This document shows, one piece after another, positions 27,905 through 37,744 of a stretch of DNA of 48,439 nucleotides. The DNA comes from a bacterium (GTDB lineage: Bacteria > Patescibacteriota > Minisyncoccia > Moranbacterales > UBA2206): contig JAJYKZ010000006.1 of assembly GCA_021788105.1 (NCBI GenBank), positions 1 to 48,439 on the forward strand, read 5' to 3'. Numbering within the stretch: position 1 is the first letter of the stretch; every line of letters starts with the position of its first letter. The notes under the pieces are model-generated. The model did not search any database, was not told where the DNA came from, and saw only the letters and a list, made by a program, of their open reading frames with translations. Made by a program: the position numbers and the translations under genes.

Positions 27905-27922
27905 ATGGCATGAGATTAGAAA

Positions 27923-29785
27923 TTATTGAAGTTTGATCGCGGCCATGGTGATTTCTCCGGAAGACATCAGTTGCGTCAGAAATCGGTCGAGAGGTGCGGT
28001 AGCGGCGCATGTTACTTTGTCCGCACCGCCGTAATACAGGTGTATTTTTCCGTCTTGGATGGTTGCGCCTGAAGCATAAACAATTCCCGGCTTGCCGTCG
28101 TTTTCATAATGAAAATCCGGTGCGAGAACGGGAACTTTGGCCCGTACGATAATTTTTGTCGGATCTTTGAGATCGAGCAGCATAACTCCGACTTTATATT
28201 TATAAGTTTCCAAATCATTGGCATGGTAGAAAACCAGCCATCCGCGATCAGTTTTGATCGGCGGCGGACCGGCGCTTCGCACGTGAGTGTGCCAGGCAAC
28301 AAGCCGGTCGCGGACTCTTTGCGGATCGGGACTTTCGAAAGTTTTCTTAGAAAGTTTTTTCAGATCGCCGATATATTCGATGCGCACCCGATCGTCAGAA
28401 TCGCCAATGATACTGTGCAGGACGGCAAATTTGCCGTTGATTTTTTCCGGAAACAAAACCCAGTTTTTGTCGCGGTTGCTGTGTGACAGGACGTGCGGGC
28501 CGTCCCATTTGTGAAAGCGCTTTGCCAGAAAATCTTTTTTGGAAATGGAAATGAAACCGACGCGCAGGATCCAATTTTCAAACATATTGAAAGTAACATA
28601 GACGCGGCCGCCTATTTCTACCATGCGCGGATCCTCATAGCCACCCCAGCTTCCGCCGGATGGATAAATTATCGGAGAATATATTTTTGCTTGGCCCGGA
28701 GCGGCTTTTGGATCGCGTTCAGCGTAGGCCGGATGCGGCAGACGTTCGTCAAAAATCAGTCCGTCTTTACTGGAGGCGTATCCGAATTGAGATTTTCCGT
28801 CTGTTCCAACGGCTCGATAAATCAAATGAGTTTTGTCTTCCAAGCGCAACGCGGCCGGGTTGAATGCGGCTGTCGCTTCCCAGGCGTTTTCGTGACGGGG
28901 TTTAAGGATTGGATTGGCATGGGAACGCGTGAAAGCCGGGTGTTCCTCCTTTCTGTCTTTTTTCTTATCTGATTTTTTTAAGGATTGCGAAGTTTTTTGC
29001 GCCGCATATCTCAGGGTTTCCAAGAAAATATTTCCGCCTTCCGATTGGAAATAGGCAATGAATTTTTCCTTAGTCTGGATTATGCCCAAGATTTGCGTTT
29101 TATCGAAGTCGCGCTTTTCCGGCTGTTTCCAGAGCGGCTGTTCGGAGCGCCACAGAATATTTTCCGGATCATTTCGATCAATCAGTGCGGCTCCCAAGCA
29201 AAGCCTTTTTTGTTCGTTTTTGGCGGAATAAAAAAGAAGGATGCCTTCGTCTGCCAGAAGCACGCGCGCCACTTGCAAAGAGCTGTGATCGAAATAGTTT
29301 TTACGCGGCTTCAAGATGGCTTTGTCGAAAATTTTCCAGCGATCTAAATTTTGCGACCAGGCCACTTTGATGGAACCGTCTCCGAAATAAAGAATATGTT
29401 GTTTTTCAAACGAATATTCCGGAACAACCATTCCGAAAGAAGTGATATCTTTTATGCGGCCGGTTTTTTTCCAGGAGTGTCCGTTTGTTGAAGCGGCGCC
29501 ATAAAGAAAAAAGCCGGAACCATTTTTCTTGCCGTAGGTGAGAAAAAAATTTTTGTCCGACAGGCGGGAAGTTGCCAGCTTGATAATGCCATCCGGTTTT
29601 TCTGTTTTGCCCAGAGACGAAGATATTTTAAAATGTTCGCGGGCATCGGAGAAGTTCAATCCGTCGCGGCTTTTTTTGATGCCGAATCCTTTATTTTTTT
29701 TGGACGGGTCGGTGTAAATTAGCTCGGTTTCTTTGTCTTTAACTCTTACCTCGAAACCATTTACGGGTATTTGTTTTTTTTCCAT
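27923..29785 (-). CDS. GH130-like protein with divergent N-terminal propeller-like domain
   Basis: C-terminal half: RSHANPILKPRHENAWEATAAFNPAAL...HLIYRAVG...GGYEDPRMVEIGGRVYVTF. Confidence 0.82.
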   Translation of the reverse strand: MEKKQIPVNGFEVRVKDKETELIYTDPSKKNKGFGIKKSRDGLNFSDAREHFKISSSLGKTEKPDGIIKLATSRLSDKNFFLTYGKKNGSGFFLYGAASTNGHSWKKTGRIKDITSFGMVVPEYSFEKQHILYFGDGSIKVAWSQNLDRWKIFDKAILKPRKNYFDHSSLQVARVLLADEGILLFYSAKNEQKRLCLGAALIDRNDPENILWRSEQPLWKQPEKRDFDKTQILGIIQTKEKFIAYFQSEGGNIFLETLRYAAQKTSQSLKKSDKKKDRKEEHPAFTRSHANPILKPRHENAWEATAAFNPAALRLEDKTHLIYRAVGTDGKSQFGYASSKDGLIFDERLPHPAYAERDPKAAPGQAKIYSPIIYPSGGSWGGYEDPRMVEIGGRVYVTFNMFENWILRVGFISISKKDFLAKRFHKWDGPHVLSHSNRDKNWVLFPEKINGKFAVLHSIIGDSDDRVRIEYIGDLKKLSKKTFESPDPQRVRDRLVAWHTHVRSAGPPPIKTDRGWLVFYHANDLETYKYKVGVMLLDLKDPTKIIVRAKVPVLAPDFHYENDGKPGIVYASGATIQDGKIHLYYGGADKVTCAATAPLDRFLTQLMSSGEITMAAIKLQ

Positions 29786-29855
29786 TACAATTTTTATATT
29801 TAAAAATATTTTGCTAAAAATTGCTGGTTCTGTCGGTTTGTAAAACGCTCTCGGC

Positions 29856-30275
29856 CTAGCTGTTCCAGCCGCGATTCGGTTGCAATCTCAGTTTTTCAGT
29901 CTCATCCGGCCGTCCGAAATCATCTTCGACGCGAAAGGTCGTGCCCTTTTCCGGACTGGAAACTTCCAGAATTACGCTGTCTTCCAAAGATTCGATGCGG
30001 TGAAGCGTGCCGGGCTCGATAGTATATCCGGAGTAAGGTTCCATTTTAATTTTTTTCAAAGAATCCCGGTCCTTTCCCAGCCACAACAAAGATTTGCCGC
30101 TGAAAAGACAAAGCGTTTCTTCTTTTTCGCTATGGCGCTGCAATGAAAGCCGTTTGTTTGCATCTATGAAAAGTATCTTTCCGACACGTTCCAAGTTTTC
30201 CGGAACGTAAAGTATTTCTCTGCCCCAAGGTTTTCGGACGATTTTTTGAAAATTTTTTTCCGGAAGATTGGCCAT
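29856..30275 (-). CDS. cupin, mannose-6-phosphate isomerase type II-like
   Basis: KPWGREILYVPENLERVGKILFIDANKRLSLQRHSEKEETLCLFSG. Confidence 0.82.
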   Translation of the reverse strand: MANLPEKNFQKIVRKPWGREILYVPENLERVGKILFIDANKRLSLQRHSEKEETLCLFSGKSLLWLGKDRDSLKKIKMEPYSGYTIEPGTLHRIESLEDSVILEVSSPEKGTTFRVEDDFGRPDETEKLRLQPNRGWNS

Positions 30276-30400
30276 ATAATTTTTTATATTTATCTTAACG
30301 AAGCGTTTAAATTATACCACAAAAACGAAAACTTAAACAGTATCGGCGCGATCAGTTGTTTTTTTGCGCAAATTTTTTCTAGGTCAAATATATTTTGCAA

Positions 30401-31651
30401 TTATTTCGCAGCTCTTGCTGAACTTAAACTTATTGGCGCTTGGGTGGGTGTAAAAGATGGATCCAGACGGCCAGAGAAAATCAGAAATCCAAAACAAACT
30501 ACATTGAAAGTCAAAAAAATTGCTAGCGCATGATTTAATCTTTTTCGGAACACGCTTTGGTTTTCGTTCCTGCGATGGAATCTAGCAAACAGATCATAAC
30601 AAATCAACAATGCGGCCATGTAAAAACCATATGTGACGAAATACCAAGTAAAGCCGTGCCAAAATCCCATCAGTCCAAAAGTGATTAAATAACCGAAATA
30701 CGAAATAGTATACTTATTTTTCAACCATTTGTTTTTCATAGCTGAAAAGACAAACCGCGAATAAATATGGTCGCGAAACCAAAAAGAAAGGGATATGTGC
30801 CAACGGTTCCAAAAATCCTTGATATTACGTGAGAAGAACGCCCAGTTGAAGTTTTCCGGCGTATGGATGCCAAAGATATAGCTTACGCCGATGGCAAAAG
30901 CGCTGTAGCCGGCAAAATCAAAAAATAAGTAAAAAGAATAGGCGTACATATATGAAATGATTCCGGACAATCCGTGGACGTATCCGGCCGGATCCAACCA
31001 GTAGGTCTTTATCAGAGCGGCCAAAATGAATTCGTAAAAAAATCCTTTAAAAATTCTATAAATCGCAGCATTAAGATCGTTGATAAATTCTCTGCGCGTG
31101 CGACGACGGCTAAAATCTTGTGAAAACCGGCTATACCTGTCAATGGGACCTGATGAAATCGTCGGAAAAAATAGGACAAAGGAAGTAAAGTAAACAAAGG
31201 GCAATTCCGCGATCAGTCCGTCGTGAATGTTAATAATTACATCTATTACCCGAAATGTAACATAAGAGATACCGATAAAAGCAATCAAGCTGACGGCTTG
31301 GAAAACCGGAGCGGCCTTTACCGAAATCAAAGGCACTAGCGCGCAGGCTAGCGCAACATAAAAACCTGTTTGAAGAATCTTTTTATCTTTTCCGGACTTA
31401 TGCAGAAGCAGTAAACCATAGGCCACGGCCCATTGAAAAACTGCGTAAGCAATAACCAGCCAAAAACCTTCGACCGTTGTTTTTCCCAAAAACTTTTGCG
31501 GAACCAGATATTGGATAAGAAGCATTATTACCATAGCGATAATCAGCCAGGCCTGGGAAAGCCGTTTCTTTCCAATCAGACCTATGATTATAGTTGGTAT
31601 GCTTAAATAAGCTAGAATGCTGAAATATAAAAATGAAGTGTAAGGTGTCAT
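30401..31651 (-). CDS. dltB: MBOAT O-acyltransferase DltB-like
   Basis: FWNRWHISLSFWFRDHIYSRFV, MGFWHGFTWYFVTYG. Confidence 0.9.
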   Translation of the reverse strand: MTPYTSFLYFSILAYLSIPTIIIGLIGKKRLSQAWLIIAMVIMLLIQYLVPQKFLGKTTVEGFWLVIAYAVFQWAVAYGLLLLHKSGKDKKILQTGFYVALACALVPLISVKAAPVFQAVSLIAFIGISYVTFRVIDVIINIHDGLIAELPFVYFTSFVLFFPTISSGPIDRYSRFSQDFSRRRTRREFINDLNAAIYRIFKGFFYEFILAALIKTYWLDPAGYVHGLSGIISYMYAYSFYLFFDFAGYSAFAIGVSYIFGIHTPENFNWAFFSRNIKDFWNRWHISLSFWFRDHIYSRFVFSAMKNKWLKNKYTISYFGYLITFGLMGFWHGFTWYFVTYGFYMAALLICYDLFARFHRRNENQSVFRKRLNHALAIFLTFNVVCFGFLIFSGRLDPSFTPTQAPISLSSARAAK

Positions 31652-33127
31652 TTATTTTACGCTGGCCATTAATTTTTTACGGTCTATTTTACCATTAGTT
31701 GTCATTGGGAAATGCCCTGACATGAACACGAATTTTTTGGGCACCATATAACCGGGCACTTTTTCTGCCAAAGATTTTTTCAATGTTCTTGTCCTTTCAA
31801 ATTCAGTTTGTTGATTTGAGTTTTCATCAACGATAAAAGCTATTAAATAATCATCGGTTCCGTTGTTTTGCCGCATTATGACAGCCGCGGAGCGGATTCC
31901 TGGCAGAGTTTCCAAATTAGATTCGATATCACCAAGTTCAATCCGGTAACCATGGAGTTTGATCTGGTTATCCATGCGTCCTTTGAAAAACAGCAGATTA
32001 TTTTCCAAGTAACCTTGATCGCCCGTGCGATAAGCCGGGAGATCGCCTATCTTAAAAAACGAGCGTGCGGTCAAATCCGGCCGGCCCAAGTAACCGGGAC
32101 TGACATTATCTCCGGAAATAATAATCTGACCCAATTTTTCTGATTCAAGCGGCTGATCATGTTCATCATAAATATAAATATTGCATTGAGGCTTAGGATA
32201 ACCTACTGGCAAAAATGGATAGCGCTCGATAATCTCTTTTGTTATTTTGATCGAACTGGTAGCCACCGTAGCTTCGGTCGGCCCGTAGGTATTCCATATT
32301 TCACTCTGATCAAACCGCTCCAATAATATGGCGGCAGTCTTTGAGGTTAAAGTTTCCCCGCAAAATAAAAATTTTCGGAGTTTTGGCAATATTTTTTTTT
32401 GAAATGTTTTTTCCATAAGGCAAAGCTGGGCAAATGACGGCGTGGAAACCCAGACAGTTAAATCAGCTGCCTGCAAGGTTTTATGGAGTTGGGCAGGATT
32501 GGACACATCGTCGCGAGTGATGCTGACCAAAGTATTGCCGGTAACTAAGCATGGATAGATGTCCATAACCGAAAGATCGAAGGAGAAAGGCGCTTGATTG
32601 AGAAAGACTTCTTTTTGTTCTGAAAATTTTTGTTCCTCAACCATCCAAGAAACAAAACTTTCCAGATTATTTCTTGTGATGACCACGCCTTTCGGATCGC
32701 CCGTACTACCTGAAGTGAATAAAATATAAAACGGATCATCCGGTCCAATTGAAGTTGATGGCGCACTTGCTTCAGAAAATCTTGAGTTAGTGATTTCAGA
32801 AATTTTTTCCACATCCAGAACTAGAGTGGCACCTGATGTTTGGATAATTTTTTCAACCCGTTCTTCCGGCATAGATGAATCAATCGGCACATAAGGATGG
32901 CCGGACTTTACTGCACCCAAAAAACCGATAAGCATTTCTGATTCTTTATGGCCGCGTATGGCAACAGGAACTTTCGGTTCTTTATCCTGCAACTGCTCTC
33001 TAATAAAAGCCGCGACAGCATTGGATCGTTGAAGTAATTCGCCATAAGTCAAAGCTTTGCCGCCGCTTCGATGAGCAATATGACCAGGATTCTGCACTCC
33101 CCAATAATTTATTTTTTCAATAATCAT
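31652..33127 (-). CDS. dltA: D-alanine--D-alanyl carrier protein ligase
   Basis: adenylation domain LFTSGSTGDPKGVVITRNNLESFVSWM, NTYGPTEATVA, TTNGKIDRKKL; trimmed from listed start to ATG at 33127. Confidence 0.92.
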   Translation of the reverse strand: MIIEKINYWGVQNPGHIAHRSGGKALTYGELLQRSNAVAAFIREQLQDKEPKVPVAIRGHKESEMLIGFLGAVKSGHPYVPIDSSMPEERVEKIIQTSGATLVLDVEKISEITNSRFSEASAPSTSIGPDDPFYILFTSGSTGDPKGVVITRNNLESFVSWMVEEQKFSEQKEVFLNQAPFSFDLSVMDIYPCLVTGNTLVSITRDDVSNPAQLHKTLQAADLTVWVSTPSFAQLCLMEKTFQKKILPKLRKFLFCGETLTSKTAAILLERFDQSEIWNTYGPTEATVATSSIKITKEIIERYPFLPVGYPKPQCNIYIYDEHDQPLESEKLGQIIISGDNVSPGYLGRPDLTARSFFKIGDLPAYRTGDQGYLENNLLFFKGRMDNQIKLHGYRIELGDIESNLETLPGIRSAAVIMRQNNGTDDYLIAFIVDENSNQQTEFERTRTLKKSLAEKVPGYMVPKKFVFMSGHFPMTTNGKIDRKKLMASVK

Positions 33128-33144
33128 CTGTTTGAATTTAAAAA

Positions 33145-33279
33145 TTAAAATGCTTGATAAATAAAGCTGGGCGTAACAAAATCGCCTTTGCCGTACATTA
33201 TGATAAGCGTGATAATTATTGCCAGATACCATAAGGTTAAGGCAATGGTTTTTATAATTGGATTAGTGAATATTCTCAT
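33145..33279 (-). CDS. dltX: DltX-like small membrane protein (44 aa)
   Basis: MRIFTNPIIKTIALTLWYLAIIITLIIMYGKGDFVTPSFIYQAF; one TM and C-terminal FIYxxF as in DltX. Confidence 0.85.
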   Translation of the reverse strand: MRIFTNPIIKTIALTLWYLAIIITLIIMYGKGDFVTPSFIYQAF

Positions 33280-34504
33280 GATAGAAATTATTATAAACTT
33301 GGTCGACATATACCCAGCCTTCTTGACTGGTGTGCGGCGCCGGATCGACTCCGAAATAGATGTCGTTTTGAAAATTTTTAAAATCAACGATCGGCATGTT
33401 ATATTTCGCAGCAATCGATTCTATTTCGGCATAGTATTCATTAAGCGCAGCATTTGAAATGCCGATCGCATTGTAATATTTATCATTGATCGGACGACCT
33501 ACCAACAACGGTTTTGCGCCCAATTCTTTTAATATTTGCAACTCGAGCGAGAAATCAGCTGATTCGGGCGAAGTTTTCAAATCTTTTATGAATTTAGCAT
33601 CAGCAGATCCATAAGGCCTAGGTTTAAACATGTAGGGTTTGGTGCGTCTCCTTTTGACAAGCTTCCAACCGCTTTTACTAAAGCCAAAAGGATTATTGCT
33701 GTCTTGCTGCTGTGCTTGACTAAGACCTTGAACTAAATTTGCTTGCCAATCAATCGTAGCCGGAACAACATGCGGCTGATTATTATCTAACATTTTTTGG
33801 TTATGAAAAATATATGAAACGCTTTGATAACTATCTTGCGATTCCATAATATCCGCTTGCATCCTGCCTAGTGGATAAGCTATCCAATATAGCATTTTAG
33901 AAAGCCATGTGTTTCGCGCAAGTTGATCAATGGCGAACGAAAGCAATGGGTCGTCTCCCAAGGTTTCAGGGTAATGCAGCATTCGTCTTGCTGATAATTG
34001 TTTGGTGGAATAACTTAAGTATGGACTAAAGATAAGTTCATTAGCATGCAATCCCGTAAAAAAACCTTTATACATCTTTTGAGACATGGGTTTATCAAAA
34101 AAACCTTTAGGTGTAAAAGAGATGATGACTTTTTTACCCTGCAAACTTTTGCCGACACTGGCCAGGGCTTCCAATTCCGTTAGCGAATCAGCTCCGCCCT
34201 TGCAAGCATCAAAGGGCGTAAAGCCGGTCGGATAATTTTGAAAAAATTGGCTAGCCTGAAACGGCCCGGCTTCTTTATGTTCTTCAGACGCTCCGTAGAC
34301 TGGCAATAAATCGGTTTGCTGGAGAGCGACTTTTTGCAAAGCGCTGCCATTGATCACGCTGTCAGGGTACAAAGGCGCAATAGCATGAATGTATTTCTGT
34401 TCCAAATTATTCGCGTAATTCTGACCAAAAAAGATCGCAATAGCAATAAGAAGAATCGCACACACCGTCGCTATTAATGATAATGGAAGATTTTTCTGCT
34501 CCAT
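33263..34504 (-). CDS. dltD: D-alanyl transfer protein DltD
   Basis: N-terminal anchor, GASEEH near start, KVIISFTPKGFF, PAPHTSQEGWVYVDQV; position in dlt operon. Confidence 0.88.
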   Translation of the reverse strand: MEQKNLPLSLIATVCAILLIAIAIFFGQNYANNLEQKYIHAIAPLYPDSVINGSALQKVALQQTDLLPVYGASEEHKEAGPFQASQFFQNYPTGFTPFDACKGGADSLTELEALASVGKSLQGKKVIISFTPKGFFDKPMSQKMYKGFFTGLHANELIFSPYLSYSTKQLSARRMLHYPETLGDDPLLSFAIDQLARNTWLSKMLYWIAYPLGRMQADIMESQDSYQSVSYIFHNQKMLDNNQPHVVPATIDWQANLVQGLSQAQQQDSNNPFGFSKSGWKLVKRRRTKPYMFKPRPYGSADAKFIKDLKTSPESADFSLELQILKELGAKPLLVGRPINDKYYNAIGISNAALNEYYAEIESIAAKYNMPIVDFKNFQNDIYFGVDPAPHTSQEGWVYVDQVYNNFYHENIH

Positions 34505-34509
34505 AAAAG

Positions 34510-34776
34510 TTATTTTTGCGCTACCCGCTTTTCAACATTCTCTATTATTTTACGCGGACTGGACCATTGATCGCGCTCCACTTCGGCCGGAGCAATTTTA
34601 ATCGCAAAAGTTTCAGAAAGACTGACAATCAACTGGACTAAGCCCAAAGAATCCAGAACATATTCGTCAAACAAAGACAGGTCCAGATTGTTTCTGATCT
34701 CGCCGGTGCCCGTAATTTCTTCTAATATGCCTAAAACTTTTTCTTGGATTGCGGATTGTTCTTGAGAGTTACTCAT
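34510..34776 (-). CDS. dltC: D-alanyl carrier protein (ACP-like)
   Basis: LFDEYVLDSLGLVQLIVSLSETF (DSLG phosphopantetheine site). Confidence 0.9.
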   Translation of the reverse strand: MSNSQEQSAIQEKVLGILEEITGTGEIRNNLDLSLFDEYVLDSLGLVQLIVSLSETFAIKIAPAEVERDQWSSPRKIIENVEKRVAQK

Positions 34777-34786
34777 ATATTATTAT

Positions 34787-35158
34787 CTACTTTTCATTTT
34801 GATTTGAACCGATTAATGCAACAAAAACGGCTATGGCATTACCTCCGTCATGAGATATACTGACATCAGTACTGATAATTTCCAATTCTAAATCTACGCT
34901 TAAAACTATTTCCGGCTTTCGAGATGAACGTTTTCGAACCTCGATTTTTTTCCAAATATCATCAGTAATACCAAAAGCTTTTTTCACCGCTTCTTTGGCG
35001 GCAAAAATACCGGCCAGATGTTCGGGATGAATATCAGATAGCTCAGATTCAAGAAAAACGCGCTCTAAAAAAACCTTCCCGCTTGCATCCAAAACTTTTT
35101 TGAAGCGTTCAATATCCACAATATCAATTCCTGTTAAAACTCCTTCGATATTTGCCAT
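34787..35158 (-). CDS. acpS: holo-ACP synthase-like phosphopantetheinyl transferase
   Basis: GIDIVDIERF, GIFAAKEAVKKAFG, VSISHDGGNAIA. Confidence 0.9.
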   Translation of the reverse strand: MANIEGVLTGIDIVDIERFKKVLDASGKVFLERVFLESELSDIHPEHLAGIFAAKEAVKKAFGITDDIWKKIEVRKRSSRKPEIVLSVDLELEIISTDVSISHDGGNAIAVFVALIGSNQNEK

Positions 35159-35179
35159 GTCGTCAAACAATTTAACAGA

Positions 35180-35647
35180 TTATTGTCCGTTCGTAGTTGC
35201 GACAACCGGTTGAATGTTTTCAGCGGAAAAACTTCCGTCCGAATTTTTTGTTCCACTGGCAGTTATTTGTTCTCCAACAGTCAGATCGGCCAACGTACCA
35301 GTTCCGGTTGCGCCAATCTTTGTTGCGGAGGTAATAGAAACAATTTGGGAAGCATTGTCGCTTGTTTTTATTGTCACACCCTGGACATCTTTAGATACGA
35401 TACTGCCCGAAACTGTGTTACCGGCTTGAATATTGTTAGTGCCGACATTCGTTTTAACTTTCTTTGCTTTTTTAACAATAGTAGTGGCACCGCTATTTTT
35501 CAACAAACCCAAATTAGCCAGTTTGTTTTTCTCATATTTCGCACCCGCATAAAATCCGATGCCCAATAAGATTATGGCGGCAACGACCATCGCGAGTGTT
35601 TTTTTGTTATAACCGGCAATTTTTCCTTCCAGATTAAATTGTTCCAT
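35180..35647 (-). CDS. membrane-anchored hypothetical, DUF5666-like
   Basis: TM MVVAAIILLGIGFYAG; TVSGSIVSKDVQGVTIKT...LTVGEQITASG pattern. Confidence 0.6.
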   Translation of the reverse strand: MEQFNLEGKIAGYNKKTLAMVVAAIILLGIGFYAGAKYEKNKLANLGLLKNSGATTIVKKAKKVKTNVGTNNIQAGNTVSGSIVSKDVQGVTIKTSDNASQIVSITSATKIGATGTGTLADLTVGEQITASGTKNSDGSFSAENIQPVVATTNGQ

Positions 35648-35703
35648 TTTTTTAAATTAAAACTTATTAACTGCACAAAAAACTTTGATTTATTATCAAA
35701 TTT

Positions 35704-35741
35704 AGCATACAAAAGCAAGATGAAGAAAATATGAAGTTTAA
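35704..35741 (-). promoter_or_regulatory. candidate response-regulator promoter (CTTCATA-N4-CTTCATC then TTTGTATGCT)
   Basis: 11-bp-period direct repeat, same layout as 39107..39144. Confidence 0.6.
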
Positions 35742-35765
35742 AAAATCCCTTAATTAAGCTTTTTT

Positions 35766-36962
35766 CTATTTCAATTCTAGCGCAGCTACACAACGAAAAC
35801 CGACATCGTCGATATTGGGCGTTGTTGGCACAGGACTAAGGTGAATACAAAAAGCTCCGCTATCGTAGCCATGTCGCCAATTGCCTCCCCGAATAAAACC
35901 GTATTTGGTTGTGTTGGTATCATTGGCGCCACTGAAATGGTAAATTCTTCCCACGCCGTTATTGGAATTCCAAGTTGGATTGGACGGACGAAAAGCGTCA
36001 TAACCAAGCATTGGGGATTTTCCATTGTCAGTAATTACAGTCGGAAGGGCGCCCGACGTAAAATCGCTCCATTTCCAACCTAGATCAAGAAGATTTCCGG
36101 TTTTTGATTGTGGCTGATCTTTTCTGGCAATCGTCGCATCCACCCATTGCCAAACATTTCCGGCGAAATCCCAAATTATATTTTCATTACTGAGCTGTAA
36201 AGTGCGTTTTTGCGAACCTCTCCCGCCACAAGCATTGGAACCGTCGGTAGTAGTGCCGAAACATGGCTGATTGTCGTTGCCGGCAATGAGTGCTCCGACC
36301 GGGGCGGCGCTGGCGCTTGCTTCATTATTACTGTCGTTGTGACCGTTAGCCAAAATTTTTCCTGGCGTTCCTGGGATAAAATTACAATTCGTACCATTAC
36401 GATCGCACCAGTTTTCTTTTTGCTGTTCCGCATTTCGCGCAATCGTCATCCATTCCGGATTGGTCATCACGTGCCAGCCTTGTGATTCACAATAAGCTTT
36501 GGCATTGTCTGACCCATTTCCGGTCAGAGGAATAAAAGTAAGAGGAAATCCTGAAGGAGTTGAAGCAATCTGTTTGTTTCCTCGACAAGCGCAACCCGGA
36601 CCATTGTTTTTATATACACCTTCAGGCTTTCCTTTCATTCCCCCCGAACAATCGCTGCTATTGGCTGGTTGCAGTCCTTGCGCGAGATCGGACGACAAAG
36701 CGCATTTAGCGTCATACTTCATTACACAAAAATCTTTCGTGCCATAATTTGGGTTACCAGGAACCAAAATAAATCCAGTCGGGCAAGTTTCCTGTTTGGG
36801 AGGAGCAATAACAGCTGTCTTTTTTGTAATTTGAATTGTTTTTTTTGAATGATTTTGGCTGACGCTTGAATTGTTTGAACAGCCCGCCAGAACCAGGATG
36901 CTTCCTGCTAATAAAGTTAATGCAATTTTTTTTTCCATACACCATAAATATTTTAATTCCAC
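35766..36962 (-). CDS. lipoprotein with SUMF1/formylglycine-generating-enzyme-like fold
   Basis: lipobox LVLAGCS; ENIIWDFAGNVWQWVDA, GFIRGGNWRHGYDSGAF, GFRCVA. Confidence 0.8.
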   Translation of the reverse strand: MELKYLWCMEKKIALTLLAGSILVLAGCSNNSSVSQNHSKKTIQITKKTAVIAPPKQETCPTGFILVPGNPNYGTKDFCVMKYDAKCALSSDLAQGLQPANSSDCSGGMKGKPEGVYKNNGPGCACRGNKQIASTPSGFPLTFIPLTGNGSDNAKAYCESQGWHVMTNPEWMTIARNAEQQKENWCDRNGTNCNFIPGTPGKILANGHNDSNNEASASAAPVGALIAGNDNQPCFGTTTDGSNACGGRGSQKRTLQLSNENIIWDFAGNVWQWVDATIARKDQPQSKTGNLLDLGWKWSDFTSGALPTVITDNGKSPMLGYDAFRPSNPTWNSNNGVGRIYHFSGANDTNTTKYGFIRGGNWRHGYDSGAFCIHLSPVPTTPNIDDVGFRCVAALELK

Positions 36963-36982
36963 CTTTATTTTAACACACTAAA

Positions 36983-37672
36983 TTAAAAAGATTCTTCCAT
37001 TGCGGAAAACACATTATAATCTTCCTGGAAAAACTTAAGGGCGATATGAAAAATCGAGTAAGTTATAAAGAAGGCGGCGAACACATCAATCGAATAGTGG
37101 AGATGCGCTAATAAAACTACAGCTCCGAAGAAAAACGAGGAAATAAGAGAGAAATAACGCATATGTTTGTCATTCCAAAATACTAGAGCCATAAGAAACG
37201 GCAATCCGGTGTGGCTAGAAAAGAATAAATCTTTTCCTTCTCCTACCAAAATGGAAAATACTCCGGTGATGCTGGTTTGCACGTGTTCTGGGAATGGACC
37301 GATATGAGTCAGGCTAACAAAAATAGAACGAATAAAAAGAAAAAGTGCGATAGTTTTAAAAGTGAAAGGTATTTTTCGCGGTTCGGAAAGCAAATATATT
37401 AAGATGATAAACCAAAATACGAGTGGGCCGTATATAAAGAATCCGTCTACATCAAAAACTCTAATGTTGCTTAAGATAATATCTGTTACCGAGTTGCTGG
37501 CACTTCCAGTCGCATAGATTATGGAAAAATATGATACCACAATTCCGGCTATTATAAGTAATACTGACACGACCAAGGACATGACAAAATTCCGGTCTTT
37601 AAAACATGTTTGGTATTTCTTAAATAAACAACTCATAGGAAATTTTGCGATCGACTCTATTGATTCTCGCAT
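36983..37672 (-). CDS. PAP2/sphingomyelin-synthase-like membrane protein
   Basis: GKDLFFSSHTGLPFLMAL...AHLHYSIDVFAAFFITYSI. Confidence 0.7.
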   Translation of the reverse strand: MRESIESIAKFPMSCLFKKYQTCFKDRNFVMSLVVSVLLIIAGIVVSYFSIIYATGSASNSVTDIILSNIRVFDVDGFFIYGPLVFWFIILIYLLSEPRKIPFTFKTIALFLFIRSIFVSLTHIGPFPEHVQTSITGVFSILVGEGKDLFFSSHTGLPFLMALVFWNDKHMRYFSLISSFFFGAVVLLAHLHYSIDVFAAFFITYSIFHIALKFFQEDYNVFSAMEESF

Positions 37673-37744
37673 ATTATACTAGATAGCAGCTAGCTTTTAT
37701 CATACGATTTATAAGCATTATCGGGTTCAAACCTAGAATCAGCC

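Noticed and set aside
2866-36962. Diversity-generating retroelement pairing the RT with the SUMF1/C-lectin-like lipoprotein
   Set aside because: The RT has retron motifs (QGAPSSP, NAxxH, VTG) rather than the DGR-type SQ motif, the genes are >30 kb apart, and no template/variable repeat pair was seen.
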